Positions 33,106-41,315 of a stretch of 64,000 nt of DNA are shown one piece after another (within the stretch, counting starts at the first letter, position 1; each line of letters begins with the position of its first letter). A program made the translations under genes and the position numbers. The notes under the pieces are model-generated. The model was given only the letters and a program-made list of their open reading frames with translations, had not been told where the DNA came from and searched no databases. Origin of the DNA: JBMNOZ01 sp050943335 (GTDB lineage: Bacteria > Bacillota > Desulfitobacteriia > Desulfitobacteriales > Syntrophobotulaceae); NCBI GenBank assembly GCA_050943335.1, contig JBMNOZ010000011.1, positions 1 to 64,000 of the forward strand, in the 5' to 3' direction.

Positions 33106-34113
33106 GTGAAGAATACGGCCGGAGTTAGACATTATTTTGTGGAAGCATTTACCCCCAGCGGTTACATATCAATGTTGCAGGAATTATTCGAAGAACTTAA
33201 ATACATATATATTATTACAGGGGGGCCGGGAAGCGGCAAAGCAACGATGATCAAGCTTATCGGGGTGCAATTGCTTGATCGGGGCTATGATGTGGATTAC
33301 ATTCGTTCTTTGCGAGAACCTGACTCCGTTGCCGGGCTTTATTTGCCCAAACAAAGGTTAGGTTTGATCGATGAAGAAGAATTCGAGCCCTTAGTCATAA
33401 CAAAAAAAGAGGGGTTTAAAAGGATCAATCTAGAACTGTTTTGCGATCCTAAAAGATTGCAAGAATATGAAAATAGAATTAATAAACTTTCCAAAGATAT
33501 CGCGATTATTGAACAGGAAATAATTGAGCAATTACAAGAGGATTATCCACTGGAGAATAAAACCGAAAAAGTTTTTCTTTCTCTGAAAGCTTTACTAGAT
33601 ACACAGGTAGACGATATACCTGCCGAACGGAATAAAGTAGCGGAGGTCTTATCTAAGGTGAAAAAGGACTGTCTCTCCTATTATTTCTTGCATGCTCTGC
33701 AACCAGGGGGATGGCTTAACCTTGCTCCAGGTTTTATTGGTGACTATGATCGGATTTGCTTAGAGGAAGGAGATACTTCCTCAAATCTCCTTCTTGACAT
33801 TCTGCAGGAGGTCCGTCATTTGGGGCAAGTTATAGAAATTATTATCAGTCCGCTTCAGCCTCATGGTATTTTGGGTCTTGTTTTTCCGGAGAAAAAATTG
33901 ACGGTCTGGAAAGGGAACCCATGCAATATTGAGGAACAAGGGTTTAAAAAGCAACACAGCCCGAAGATGCAGGCGATCTTGGAAAAATATAAAACCCTAC
34001 GCGCAGATCTCAAAAATCTATGGAATGATACTGTTAATTTCCGCCAATTAGACGAGCTGCGGAATCAAATTTTGAGCAGTATTTTGTCCGATCTCCAGGA
34101 ACATTTTGACTAG
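33106..34113 (+). CDS. P-loop NTPase-like protein with a non-canonical Walker A
   Basis: A 335-residue soluble protein. Near residue 40 it has GGPGSGKATM within YIYIITGGPGSGKATMIKLI, a Walker A-like loop in which the Ser/Thr normally following the Lys is Ala. The middle (about 110-150) is a charged coiled coil. The opening AFTPSGYISM resembles a clostridial ATPase family of unknown function that often has two P-loop repeats; I see only one loop here, and the second half (SPLQPHGILGLVFPEKKLTVW) keeps the repeat's outline without a loop. GTG start behind GGGAGG. ATP may be bound weakly or not hydrolysed. No function is assigned. Confidence 0.6.
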   Translation: MKNTAGVRHYFVEAFTPSGYISMLQELFEELKYIYIITGGPGSGKATMIKLIGVQLLDRGYDVDYIRSLREPDSVAGLYLPKQRLGLIDEEEFEPLVITKKEGFKRINLELFCDPKRLQEYENRINKLSKDIAIIEQEIIEQLQEDYPLENKTEKVFLSLKALLDTQVDDIPAERNKVAEVLSKVKKDCLSYYFLHALQPGGWLNLAPGFIGDYDRICLEEGDTSSNLLLDILQEVRHLGQVIEIIISPLQPHGILGLVFPEKKLTVWKGNPCNIEEQGFKKQHSPKMQAILEKYKTLRADLKNLWNDTVNFRQLDELRNQILSSILSDLQEHFD

Positions 34114-34178
34114 CCTAAGAGGGAGTATAAAGAAAAAGGATTTTCCAGCTTTCCCCGGAATGTAATTAAAACAATTAA

Positions 34179-34234
34179 TGATATAATAAAAAGGATACTT
34201 TTTTTGCCAGAATAATGGTAAGTATCCTAATTTT
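34179..34234 (+). promoter_or_regulatory. extended -10 box and hairpin upstream of uvrB
   Basis: TG at 34179-34180 and TATAAT at 34182-34187 form an extended -10. AGGATACTT (34192-34200) pairs with AAGTATCCT (34220-34228), followed by AATTTTTT. The hairpin could terminate the upstream gene or, if transcription starts near 34194, form a 5' stem-loop or attenuator of uvrB. I found no GAAC-N4-GTTC LexA box. Confidence 0.45.
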
Positions 34235-34265
34235 TTGCTCGCTCGTTTAGGAAGGAAGAAGATAA

Positions 34266-36332
34266 ATGGAATTTCGTTTACATGCTCCCTATAAATTATC
34301 CGGGGATCAGCCTGAAGCGGTGGAAACGTTGACTCGTGGGGTTTTAAAGGGTAAAAAACATCAAACACTTTTGGGAGTAACGGGATCCGGCAAAACTTTT
34401 ACTATGGCCAACATTATTGAGAGGGTTCAAAAACCGACTTTAGTCCTGGCTCATAATAAGACTTTAGCAGGTCAACTATACTGTGAATTCAAAGAATTTT
34501 TCCCGGAAAACGCCGTGGAATATTTTGTAAGTTATTATGATTACTATCAACCCGAAGCTTATGTGCCCCACAGTGATACCTATATAGAAAAAGATGCTTC
34601 TATAAACGAGGAAATTGAGAAACTCAGGCATTCAGCGACGGCCGCGCTATTTGAAAGAAAAGATGTTATTATTGTCGCCAGTGTTTCCTGTATTTACGGA
34701 ATGGGTTCCCCGGATGAATATAGGGATATGGTTTTATCCTTAAGACAGGGACAGGAAATAGAACGAAACCAAATTTTACGCAAACTGGTGGATATCCAGT
34801 ATGATCGTAATGACTTTGCTTTTTTGCGCGGAACATTTAGGGTCCGAGGGGATGTGGTGGAGATTTGTCCGGCTGCCTCCAGTGAAAAAGCAATTCGCGT
34901 AGAGATGTTTGGGGATGAGATTGAACATCTTTACGAGGTAAATATTTTGACCGGAGAGATTTTGGGAGAGCGGAAACATGTCTCGATTTTTCCAAACTCT
35001 CATTACGTCACCGAAAAGGAAAAATTAATGCTCGCTATCGAAAACATTGAAGCCGAGCTCGAACTTCAATTAAAATATCTTCGGGAACAGGGTAAGCTTT
35101 TGGAAGCTCAACGTTTGGAACAAAGAACTCGTTACGATTTGGAAATGCTAAGAGAAATGGGTTTTTGTAATGGGATTGAGAATTATTCCCGCCATCTGAC
35201 TTTTAGGAAACCGGGAGAGACCCCTTATACTTTGCTACATTTCTTTCCGCGGGACTTTCTGATGTTTATTGATGAATCCCATCAAACTCTTCCTCAAGTA
35301 AGAGGGATGTACGAGGGGGATCGGTCACGAAAGACGACTTTGGTAGAGCACGGTTTCCGTTTGCCCTCTGCCCTAGACAACAGACCCTTGAAATTTTCGG
35401 AGTTTGAACTTCTTACCCCTCAAAAGATCTACGTCAGTGCAACGCCCGGCCCTTACGAATTAGAGCATTGTTCCGAAGTTGTGGAGCAAATTATTCGTCC
35501 TACAGGCCTGCTTGATCCGGAGGTTATTGTTAAACCTTCCAAAGGCCAGATTGACGATTTAATTGCCCAGATTAAGATTCGGGTCGCTAGGGAGGAAAGA
35601 GTGCTCGTTACAACTTTAACCAAAAGGATGGCCGAAGATTTAACAGATTATTTGAAACAAATAAATCTTAAGATTCGCTATCTTCACTCCGATATTACAA
35701 CCTTGGAAAGATTGGAGATCTTAAGGGAGTTGCGGCTTGGGGATATTGACGTTATTGTAGGCATCAATCTTTTAAGGGAAGGTTTGGATCTCCCTGAGGT
35801 CTCGTTAGTGGCCATCTTAGACGCCGACAAAGAAGGATTCTTGCGCTCGGAACGTTCTCTTATCCAAATTATAGGGAGAGCGGCCCGTAATGTAAACGGA
35901 CAGGTAATTATGTACGCGGATAACACGACTGATTCCATGAAAGTGGCTATTGAAGAGACTAATCGTCGGCGTGCAATCCAGATGGCTTTTAATGAAAAAC
36001 ACGGAATTACTCCGCAAACAATACGAAAAGAAATCTATCAGGTTCCGGAAGCAACCATGGTCGCCGAAAAGCAGATAGCGTATGGTGCCAGGAAAGGGGA
36101 ACTTTCGGCAGAGGAAAAAGAGAACTTTATCAAGACTTTGGAAAAAGAAATGCTGTCTGCGGCCAAGCACCTTGATTTTGAGAGAGCAGCGGAACTGCGC
36201 GATATCCTGATCGAGCTTAAGGGTGGGAGTTTGACAAAAGGCAAGAAAAAAGAAAGCCAAACTATAAAGGCCAAGAAAAAATCGGGAAGAAACCAAGGAA
36301 AAAAACAAAGGCTAAGAAATAGTGTATCATAA
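34266..36332 (+). CDS. uvrB: excinuclease ABC subunit B
   Basis: A 688-residue helicase-like damage verification subunit of nucleotide excision repair. It has Walker A GVTGSGKTFTMAN, the beta-hairpin region YYDYYQPEAYVPHSDTYIEK, helicase motifs (DESHQTL, SATPGPYELEH, QIIGRAARN) and a C-terminal UVR domain (about 625-660; KHLDFERAAELRDILIEL) that contacts UvrC. The last about 30 residues are an unusual Lys-rich tail. ATG start behind GGAAGGAAG. uvrA follows 36 bases later; uvrC is not in the window. Confidence 0.98.
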   Translation: MEFRLHAPYKLSGDQPEAVETLTRGVLKGKKHQTLLGVTGSGKTFTMANIIERVQKPTLVLAHNKTLAGQLYCEFKEFFPENAVEYFVSYYDYYQPEAYVPHSDTYIEKDASINEEIEKLRHSATAALFERKDVIIVASVSCIYGMGSPDEYRDMVLSLRQGQEIERNQILRKLVDIQYDRNDFAFLRGTFRVRGDVVEICPAASSEKAIRVEMFGDEIEHLYEVNILTGEILGERKHVSIFPNSHYVTEKEKLMLAIENIEAELELQLKYLREQGKLLEAQRLEQRTRYDLEMLREMGFCNGIENYSRHLTFRKPGETPYTLLHFFPRDFLMFIDESHQTLPQVRGMYEGDRSRKTTLVEHGFRLPSALDNRPLKFSEFELLTPQKIYVSATPGPYELEHCSEVVEQIIRPTGLLDPEVIVKPSKGQIDDLIAQIKIRVAREERVLVTTLTKRMAEDLTDYLKQINLKIRYLHSDITTLERLEILRELRLGDIDVIVGINLLREGLDLPEVSLVAILDADKEGFLRSERSLIQIIGRAARNVNGQVIMYADNTTDSMKVAIEETNRRRAIQMAFNEKHGITPQTIRKEIYQVPEATMVAEKQIAYGARKGELSAEEKENFIKTLEKEMLSAAKHLDFERAAELRDILIELKGGSLTKGKKKESQTIKAKKKSGRNQGKKQRLRNSVS

Positions 36333-36368
36333 CGTATTTAAGATGCTGATTTTTAGGCGGTGGTAGAA

Positions 36369-39203
36369 ATGAGTCAGGAATTTATTAAGGTTCGAGGAGC
36401 GCGAGTGCACAACCTTAAAAATATAGATGTTGATATTCCCAGGAATAAGTTGGTTGTTATTACAGGGCTTTCGGGTTCGGGGAAATCCTCCTTAGCCTTT
36501 GACACAATTTACGCTGAGGGGCAAAGACGTTATGTAGAATCCCTTTCAGCCTATGCCCGCCAATTTTTGGGGCAGATGGACAAGCCGGATGTGGACTATA
36601 TTGAGGGCCTTTCCCCGGCAATCTCAATCGATCAAAGAACTACAAGCCGCAACCCCCGCTCTACAGTAGGGACAGTTACTGAGATCTACGATTACCTGAG
36701 ACTGCTATATGCCCGAATTGGGCGCCCCCACTGTCCCAAGTGCGGTCAAGAGATAAGTCAGCAAACAGTCCAGCAAATGGTGGACCAGTTGTTGAATTAT
36801 CCGGAAAAAACTCGTCTTCAGATTCTCGCTCCCGTAGTTCGAGGGAAAAAAGGGACTCATGTTAAAACACTGGAACAGATAAGAAAAAACGGCTATGTGC
36901 GAGTGAGGGTAGACGGGGAAATCAGGGACTTAAGTGAAGAGATCGAATTGGAGAAAAACAAAAAGCATTCCATTGAAGTAGTAGTGGATAGAATTGCCCT
37001 GAAAGCGAACAGTGCGGCTCGCTTGGCCGATTCGTTGGAGATAGCGTTACAATTGGCCGGGGGGACGGTTTTAGTCGATATAATTGGGCAGGAAGAGCTG
37101 CTTTTTAGTGAAAATTTTGCCTGCCCGGATTGCGGTATCGGGATCGAAGAACTTACCCCGCGCTTATTTTCTTTTAACAGTCCGTATGGAGCTTGCCCTG
37201 CTTGTACTGGCCTGGGGTCAAACTTAGAAGCGGATATTGATCTAATTATTCCGGACCGGTCAAAATCTCTAAATGAAGGGGCGATTGTCCCCTGGGCTAA
37301 ATCAAACTCTTCTTACTACCCGGCCTTATTGAAAGGTTTGGCAGAAGAATTTAAATTTAGTTTGGACACTCCTGTGAAGGATTTAACCGCGGAGCAGTGG
37401 GAGGCCCTTGTCTATGGCTCTGACAGACCTATTAAATTTAAATATACTAATTACTTTGAAGCCCAAAGGTATTGGAAAGCTCCTTTTGAAGGCTTAATTC
37501 CCTATTTTAACCGGAGGCATAGAGAATCTACTTCGGATTATGTCCGAAAAGGAATTGAGAACTATATGACTGAAAAGACCTGTCCGATCTGCCAGGGAAA
37601 AAGATTGAGACCGGAAGCTTTAGCAGTGAAAGTTGCGGATCTATCTATTTACGATCTTACTAGGCTTACTGTTTCGGAAGCTTTGGACTTTTTTCAATCC
37701 CTGAGGTTAACGGACAAAGAAAGGTCCATTGCTCGCCAGGTTTTGAAGGAGATTCAGGAGCGGCTGGGTTTTCTTATTAATGTAGGTTTAAATTACTTAA
37801 CTCAGGATAGAGCTTCCGGGACCCTTTCCGGCGGTGAGGCTCAGCGGATTAGGCTCGCTACCCAAATCGGTTCCAGCCTGACAGGAGTACTCTATGTTTT
37901 GGATGAGCCCAGTATCGGTTTACACCAGCGAGATAATAAAAGGTTGTTAGATACTTTGAAAAATCTCCGGAATCTTGGCAACACCTTGTTAGTGGTGGAG
38001 CATGATGAGGATACCATGCTAGCAGCCGATCATATTATTGATATCGGTCCCGGTGCCGGGGCCTTGGGTGGGGAAATTGTCGCTCAGGGAACAATAGAAG
38101 AAATAAAGAACTGTGCCCATTCCGTTACCGGTCAGTACCTAAGCGGCCGGCGGCGAATAGAAGTGCCTAGAATACGGCGCCAACCCAATGGCAATTGGTT
38201 GGAAGTTATCGGTGCGGCGCAGAATAATCTGAAAAATATTTCCGTTCGGATCCCCATGGGAGTCCTGACTTGCGTTACCGGAGTCTCAGGGTCGGGAAAA
38301 AGCACTCTGGTCAACGAAGTTCTGTATCGGGGTTTGCAAACCGAATTGCGAATCAGCAGTAAGGTTCGACCTGGGGCATACCGAGAAATCAAAGGGCTCC
38401 AATATTTAGACAAGGTTATCGATATCGACCAATCTCCGATCGGGAGAACACCTAGGTCTAATCCGGCTACTTATACGGGAGTCTTTGATTCTATTCGGGA
38501 GTTGTATTCGCAAACTCCAGAGGCTAAAGTTAGAGGCTACAAGCCGGGGCGCTTTAGTTTTAATGTTAAAGGAGGCCGTTGTGAAGCTTGCCGCGGGGAT
38601 GGCATAATCAAAATAGAGATGCATTTTTTACCTGATGTTTATGTACCCTGCGAGGTGTGTCACGGTAAACGTTATAATCGGGAAACACTGGAGATCAATT
38701 TCAAGGGAAAAAACATTTCTCACGTTCTTGACATGACTGTTGATGAAGCCTTGGATTTTTTCGCTAAAATACCGGCCATTGCTAACAGATTGCAAACCAT
38801 GAAAGACGTTGGCCTGGGATACATTAAACTTGGTCAGCCTGCAACCACCCTTTCCGGCGGGGAGGCGCAAAGGGTTAAGTTGGCTACGGAGCTTAGTCGC
38901 CGCAGTACGGGAAAAACCCTTTATATTCTTGATGAACCGACCACTGGTTTGCATGTTGCCGATGTGGACAAACTGTTGGCGGTTCTTCACCGTTTGGTGG
39001 AGGCCGGGAATTCTGTCTTGGTCATCGAACACAATTTAGATGTCATTAAGACCGCTGATTATATTATTGATCTCGGACCCGAGGGAGGAAGCGGGGGCGG
39101 TGAAGTTGTGGCCTGCGGCACGCCGGAAGAGGTGGCTGAAAATCCCTCCTCTTTTACCGGACGCTTCCTAAAAAGATACCTTCCTCCCAAAAAGGAATAC
39201 TAG
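36369..39203 (+). CDS. uvrA: excinuclease ABC subunit A
   Basis: A 944-residue tandem ABC ATPase that finds DNA damage as a dimer and loads UvrB. First Walker A GLSGSGKSSLAFD, signature LSGGEAQRIRLATQIG, second Walker A GVSGSGKSTLVNEV, signature LSGGEAQRVKLATEL, and zinc modules CPKCGQ, CPDCG/CPACTG and CEACRG/CEVCHG are all intact. ATG 36369 (MSQEFIKVRGARVHNLK) is preferred over GTG 36360, which lies in the GGCGGTGG ribosome binding site. It forms an operon with uvrB. About 200 non-coding bases follow, without a clear hairpin terminator. Confidence 0.98.
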   Translation: MSQEFIKVRGARVHNLKNIDVDIPRNKLVVITGLSGSGKSSLAFDTIYAEGQRRYVESLSAYARQFLGQMDKPDVDYIEGLSPAISIDQRTTSRNPRSTVGTVTEIYDYLRLLYARIGRPHCPKCGQEISQQTVQQMVDQLLNYPEKTRLQILAPVVRGKKGTHVKTLEQIRKNGYVRVRVDGEIRDLSEEIELEKNKKHSIEVVVDRIALKANSAARLADSLEIALQLAGGTVLVDIIGQEELLFSENFACPDCGIGIEELTPRLFSFNSPYGACPACTGLGSNLEADIDLIIPDRSKSLNEGAIVPWAKSNSSYYPALLKGLAEEFKFSLDTPVKDLTAEQWEALVYGSDRPIKFKYTNYFEAQRYWKAPFEGLIPYFNRRHRESTSDYVRKGIENYMTEKTCPICQGKRLRPEALAVKVADLSIYDLTRLTVSEALDFFQSLRLTDKERSIARQVLKEIQERLGFLINVGLNYLTQDRASGTLSGGEAQRIRLATQIGSSLTGVLYVLDEPSIGLHQRDNKRLLDTLKNLRNLGNTLLVVEHDEDTMLAADHIIDIGPGAGALGGEIVAQGTIEEIKNCAHSVTGQYLSGRRRIEVPRIRRQPNGNWLEVIGAAQNNLKNISVRIPMGVLTCVTGVSGSGKSTLVNEVLYRGLQTELRISSKVRPGAYREIKGLQYLDKVIDIDQSPIGRTPRSNPATYTGVFDSIRELYSQTPEAKVRGYKPGRFSFNVKGGRCEACRGDGIIKIEMHFLPDVYVPCEVCHGKRYNRETLEINFKGKNISHVLDMTVDEALDFFAKIPAIANRLQTMKDVGLGYIKLGQPATTLSGGEAQRVKLATELSRRSTGKTLYILDEPTTGLHVADVDKLLAVLHRLVEAGNSVLVIEHNLDVIKTADYIIDLGPEGGSGGGEVVACGTPEEVAENPSSFTGRFLKRYLPPKKEY

Positions 39204-39402
39204 AACTCGCTGTAGAGACGCTCTATTGAATCTAATATTAATTCCCTTAATTTGGAATTGTATCTTCGGCACGGAATATTGTAAGCTTGGTGTGGACTTC
39301 TGAGGATAGATAGTATATATTACAAGGGTATAAGTATTTAAGGGTTTTGGAGTTTGAAAAATTGAAATAAAGATTAAGAAATGGAATGCGGAGGGGAACT
39401 GG

Positions 39403-40248
39403 ATGAGAAAGAAAGTTACCATTCATACTTTACAGGACAAGATACGGGCCGGAGAAAAAATCACCATGCTAACTTGTTATGATTACCCGATGGCTCTGTT
39501 GGAAGAAAAGGCGGGTATCGATATAATTCTCTGCGGCGATTCTATGGCTATGACTGTCTATGGCCATGATACTACCTTGAAAATGACGATGGAGCCGATG
39601 TTGCTTCATGCCAAGGCGGTCCGCAAAGGTGCACCCACGGCTTTTTTAGTAGGGGATATGCCGTACATGTCCTACCAGGTCAGTAAAGAAGAGGCCATCC
39701 GTAATGCCGGGCGTTACATGGCTGAAGCGGATTGTGATGCGGTCAAGTTAGAAGGTGGAGCGAACATGGCTCCTATTGTTGAAGCTTTAGTGAAGGCTAC
39801 AATTCCGGTCATGGGACATCTGGGACTGACCCCTCAATCTGTTGCTCAACTGGGAGGGTATAAATCCCAGGGAAGGGATTCGGAAGGGGCCTTAAAAATC
39901 ATTGAAGACGCCAGAATTTTAGAAGAGGCAGGAATAAGCTTATTATTACTAGAAGCTGTGCCGCCTGAAATAGGAGCTATTATTACGGAAAGAGCCAAGA
40001 TCCCTGTAATCGGGATTGGCGCTGGCCCGTATGTACACGGTCAACTGCTAATAGTCCATGACGCCCTAGGGTTCTTTGAGGCTTTTACACCTAAATTCGT
40101 AAAAAAATACTTAGACTTAAACACCTCTATCTTGCAAGCCCTTGAAGAGTATAAAAAAGAAGTTGAAAATGGCCAGTTCCCTCAACCGGAACATTGCTAT
40201 AAACTTAAACCCGGGGAAATCGATAAAATACGGGAACGGTTAAAATAA
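39403..40248 (+). CDS. panB: 3-methyl-2-oxobutanoate hydroxymethyltransferase
   Basis: PanB makes ketopantoate from alpha-ketoisovalerate and methylene-tetrahydrofolate, the first step of pantothenate and coenzyme A synthesis. The 281-residue TIM-barrel protein shows TCYDYPMALLEEKAGIDIIL, CGDSMAMTVYG with the Mg-binding Asp, VKLEGGA, and the GHLGLTPQSVAQLGGYKSQG block. ATG start behind GGAGGGG. panC and panD are not adjacent, so it is a single-gene unit closed by a strong terminator. Confidence 0.97.
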   Translation: MRKKVTIHTLQDKIRAGEKITMLTCYDYPMALLEEKAGIDIILCGDSMAMTVYGHDTTLKMTMEPMLLHAKAVRKGAPTAFLVGDMPYMSYQVSKEEAIRNAGRYMAEADCDAVKLEGGANMAPIVEALVKATIPVMGHLGLTPQSVAQLGGYKSQGRDSEGALKIIEDARILEEAGISLLLLEAVPPEIGAIITERAKIPVIGIGAGPYVHGQLLIVHDALGFFEAFTPKFVKKYLDLNTSILQALEEYKKEVENGQFPQPEHCYKLKPGEIDKIRERLK

Positions 40249-40277
40249 AGGCTAAGGATATTGGATAAAATTAGGGT

Positions 40278-40314
40278 CTTAAGAACCGGATTTTCGGTTC
40301 TTAAGGCTTTTTTT
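40278..40314 (+). terminator. intrinsic terminator after panB
   Basis: CTTAAGAACCG (40278-40288) pairs perfectly with CGGTTCTTAAG (40295-40305) around GATTTT, followed by GC and seven T residues. Confidence 0.95.
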
Positions 40315-40406
40315 ACTCTATCGGGATTATATTACAAAAAACACTAAATTTCGCAGCAAGGCCGTTATATTATGAAGGTACACTATAAAGAAGGGGGTAT
40401 AATGTA

Positions 40407-41186
40407 ATGTCAAAGGCTCTTAATAGCGAATTGTTAAAGAAGCTGGAACGAGAAATGTTGGCAAGAAAAATACTCTCTGAATTGGTGAATTATCTTGATC
40501 TAAAAGAGTCTGTCAAAGTCATAACGGATTTTTTCCACGAGGTAACGGACTGTGAATTTGTAGGAATCGGGATCTTTGTTGATAAGAAACCTTTTTACTA
40601 TTATCAAGGGGAAATGTTTGGTTGGACGCCGAGCTTGTATCTAGAAGGGCTAAGGCTTAAAGAAATTAAAATTGCTGAAGATGAGGTTTGGAGGACGGAA
40701 TGTTTAAGCCGGGATGTTTTGGATGGTAATGTAGATAAAAACATCCCGTTTTGTACTTATAGGGGAAGTTTTTGGACCAATGATTTGCCGGCAATACTAG
40801 ATCAAAGCTCAAGGGCGGGTCCCTATTCAGATTATAGGACTTTGGCTCTAATCAGGATTTTGGGTACAGAGAATTGTCTGGGGCTTATTCAACTGTTCAG
40901 TAAATACACCCCTTTAAACTTGGAGATGGTATTATTGCTAGAAAACTTGGGCTACTATATCGGAACAGCTCTCCGGAATATTATTCTTTTTACAAAAATG
41001 AAAAAGACCTATGAGGAACTTAATAAACAACTGATATCGATCTGCTCGGTATGCAAAAAAATCAATGAAGAAAACAATTGGGAGCATATTGAGGACTATT
41101 TGAACAGACATTTGGGAGCGGAGTTTTCCCACGATATTTGTCCCGAATGTTTAAAGAGGCTTTACCCCACTGTATTTGCAAAATGA
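40407..41186 (+). CDS. GAF-like sensor protein with a C-terminal four-cysteine domain
   Basis: A 259-residue soluble protein. Residues about 20-195 look like a GAF-type domain (helical start, central GIGIFVDKKPFYYY strand pair, LGLIQLFSK strand). A helix then leads to SICSVCKKI (about 211-219), NWEHIEDYLNRHLGAEFSHDICPECLKRL at the end, where two CxxC pairs and a His could bind zinc or an iron-sulfur cluster. That C-terminal block is usually found at the end of PAS or response regulator proteins; here no kinase, cyclase or output domain follows. ATG start behind AAGGGGG. Monocistronic between two terminator/promoter regions. Confidence 0.7.
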   Translation: MSKALNSELLKKLEREMLARKILSELVNYLDLKESVKVITDFFHEVTDCEFVGIGIFVDKKPFYYYQGEMFGWTPSLYLEGLRLKEIKIAEDEVWRTECLSRDVLDGNVDKNIPFCTYRGSFWTNDLPAILDQSSRAGPYSDYRTLALIRILGTENCLGLIQLFSKYTPLNLEMVLLLENLGYYIGTALRNIILFTKMKKTYEELNKQLISICSVCKKINEENNWEHIEDYLNRHLGAEFSHDICPECLKRLYPTVFAK

Positions 41187-41224
41187 ACAAGCCCTGCTTC
41201 CGAATCGATTAAAACAGTCATTAA

Positions 41225-41253
41225 TTGTAATAAGTAGCTAAGTTGTCTATAAT
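41225..41253 (+). promoter_or_regulatory. candidate sigma-A promoter of the radical SAM gene
   Basis: TTGTAA (41225-41230) and a perfect TATAAT (41248-41253) are 17 bp apart. Transcription would start near 41260, about 56 bases before the TTG start codon. Confidence 0.6.
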
Positions 41254-41315
41254 ATTAGAAAACATAGACCCCGAGCTCTAGGGTTATCAGCCGGGGTACA
41301 GTAGGGGAGTAAAAT

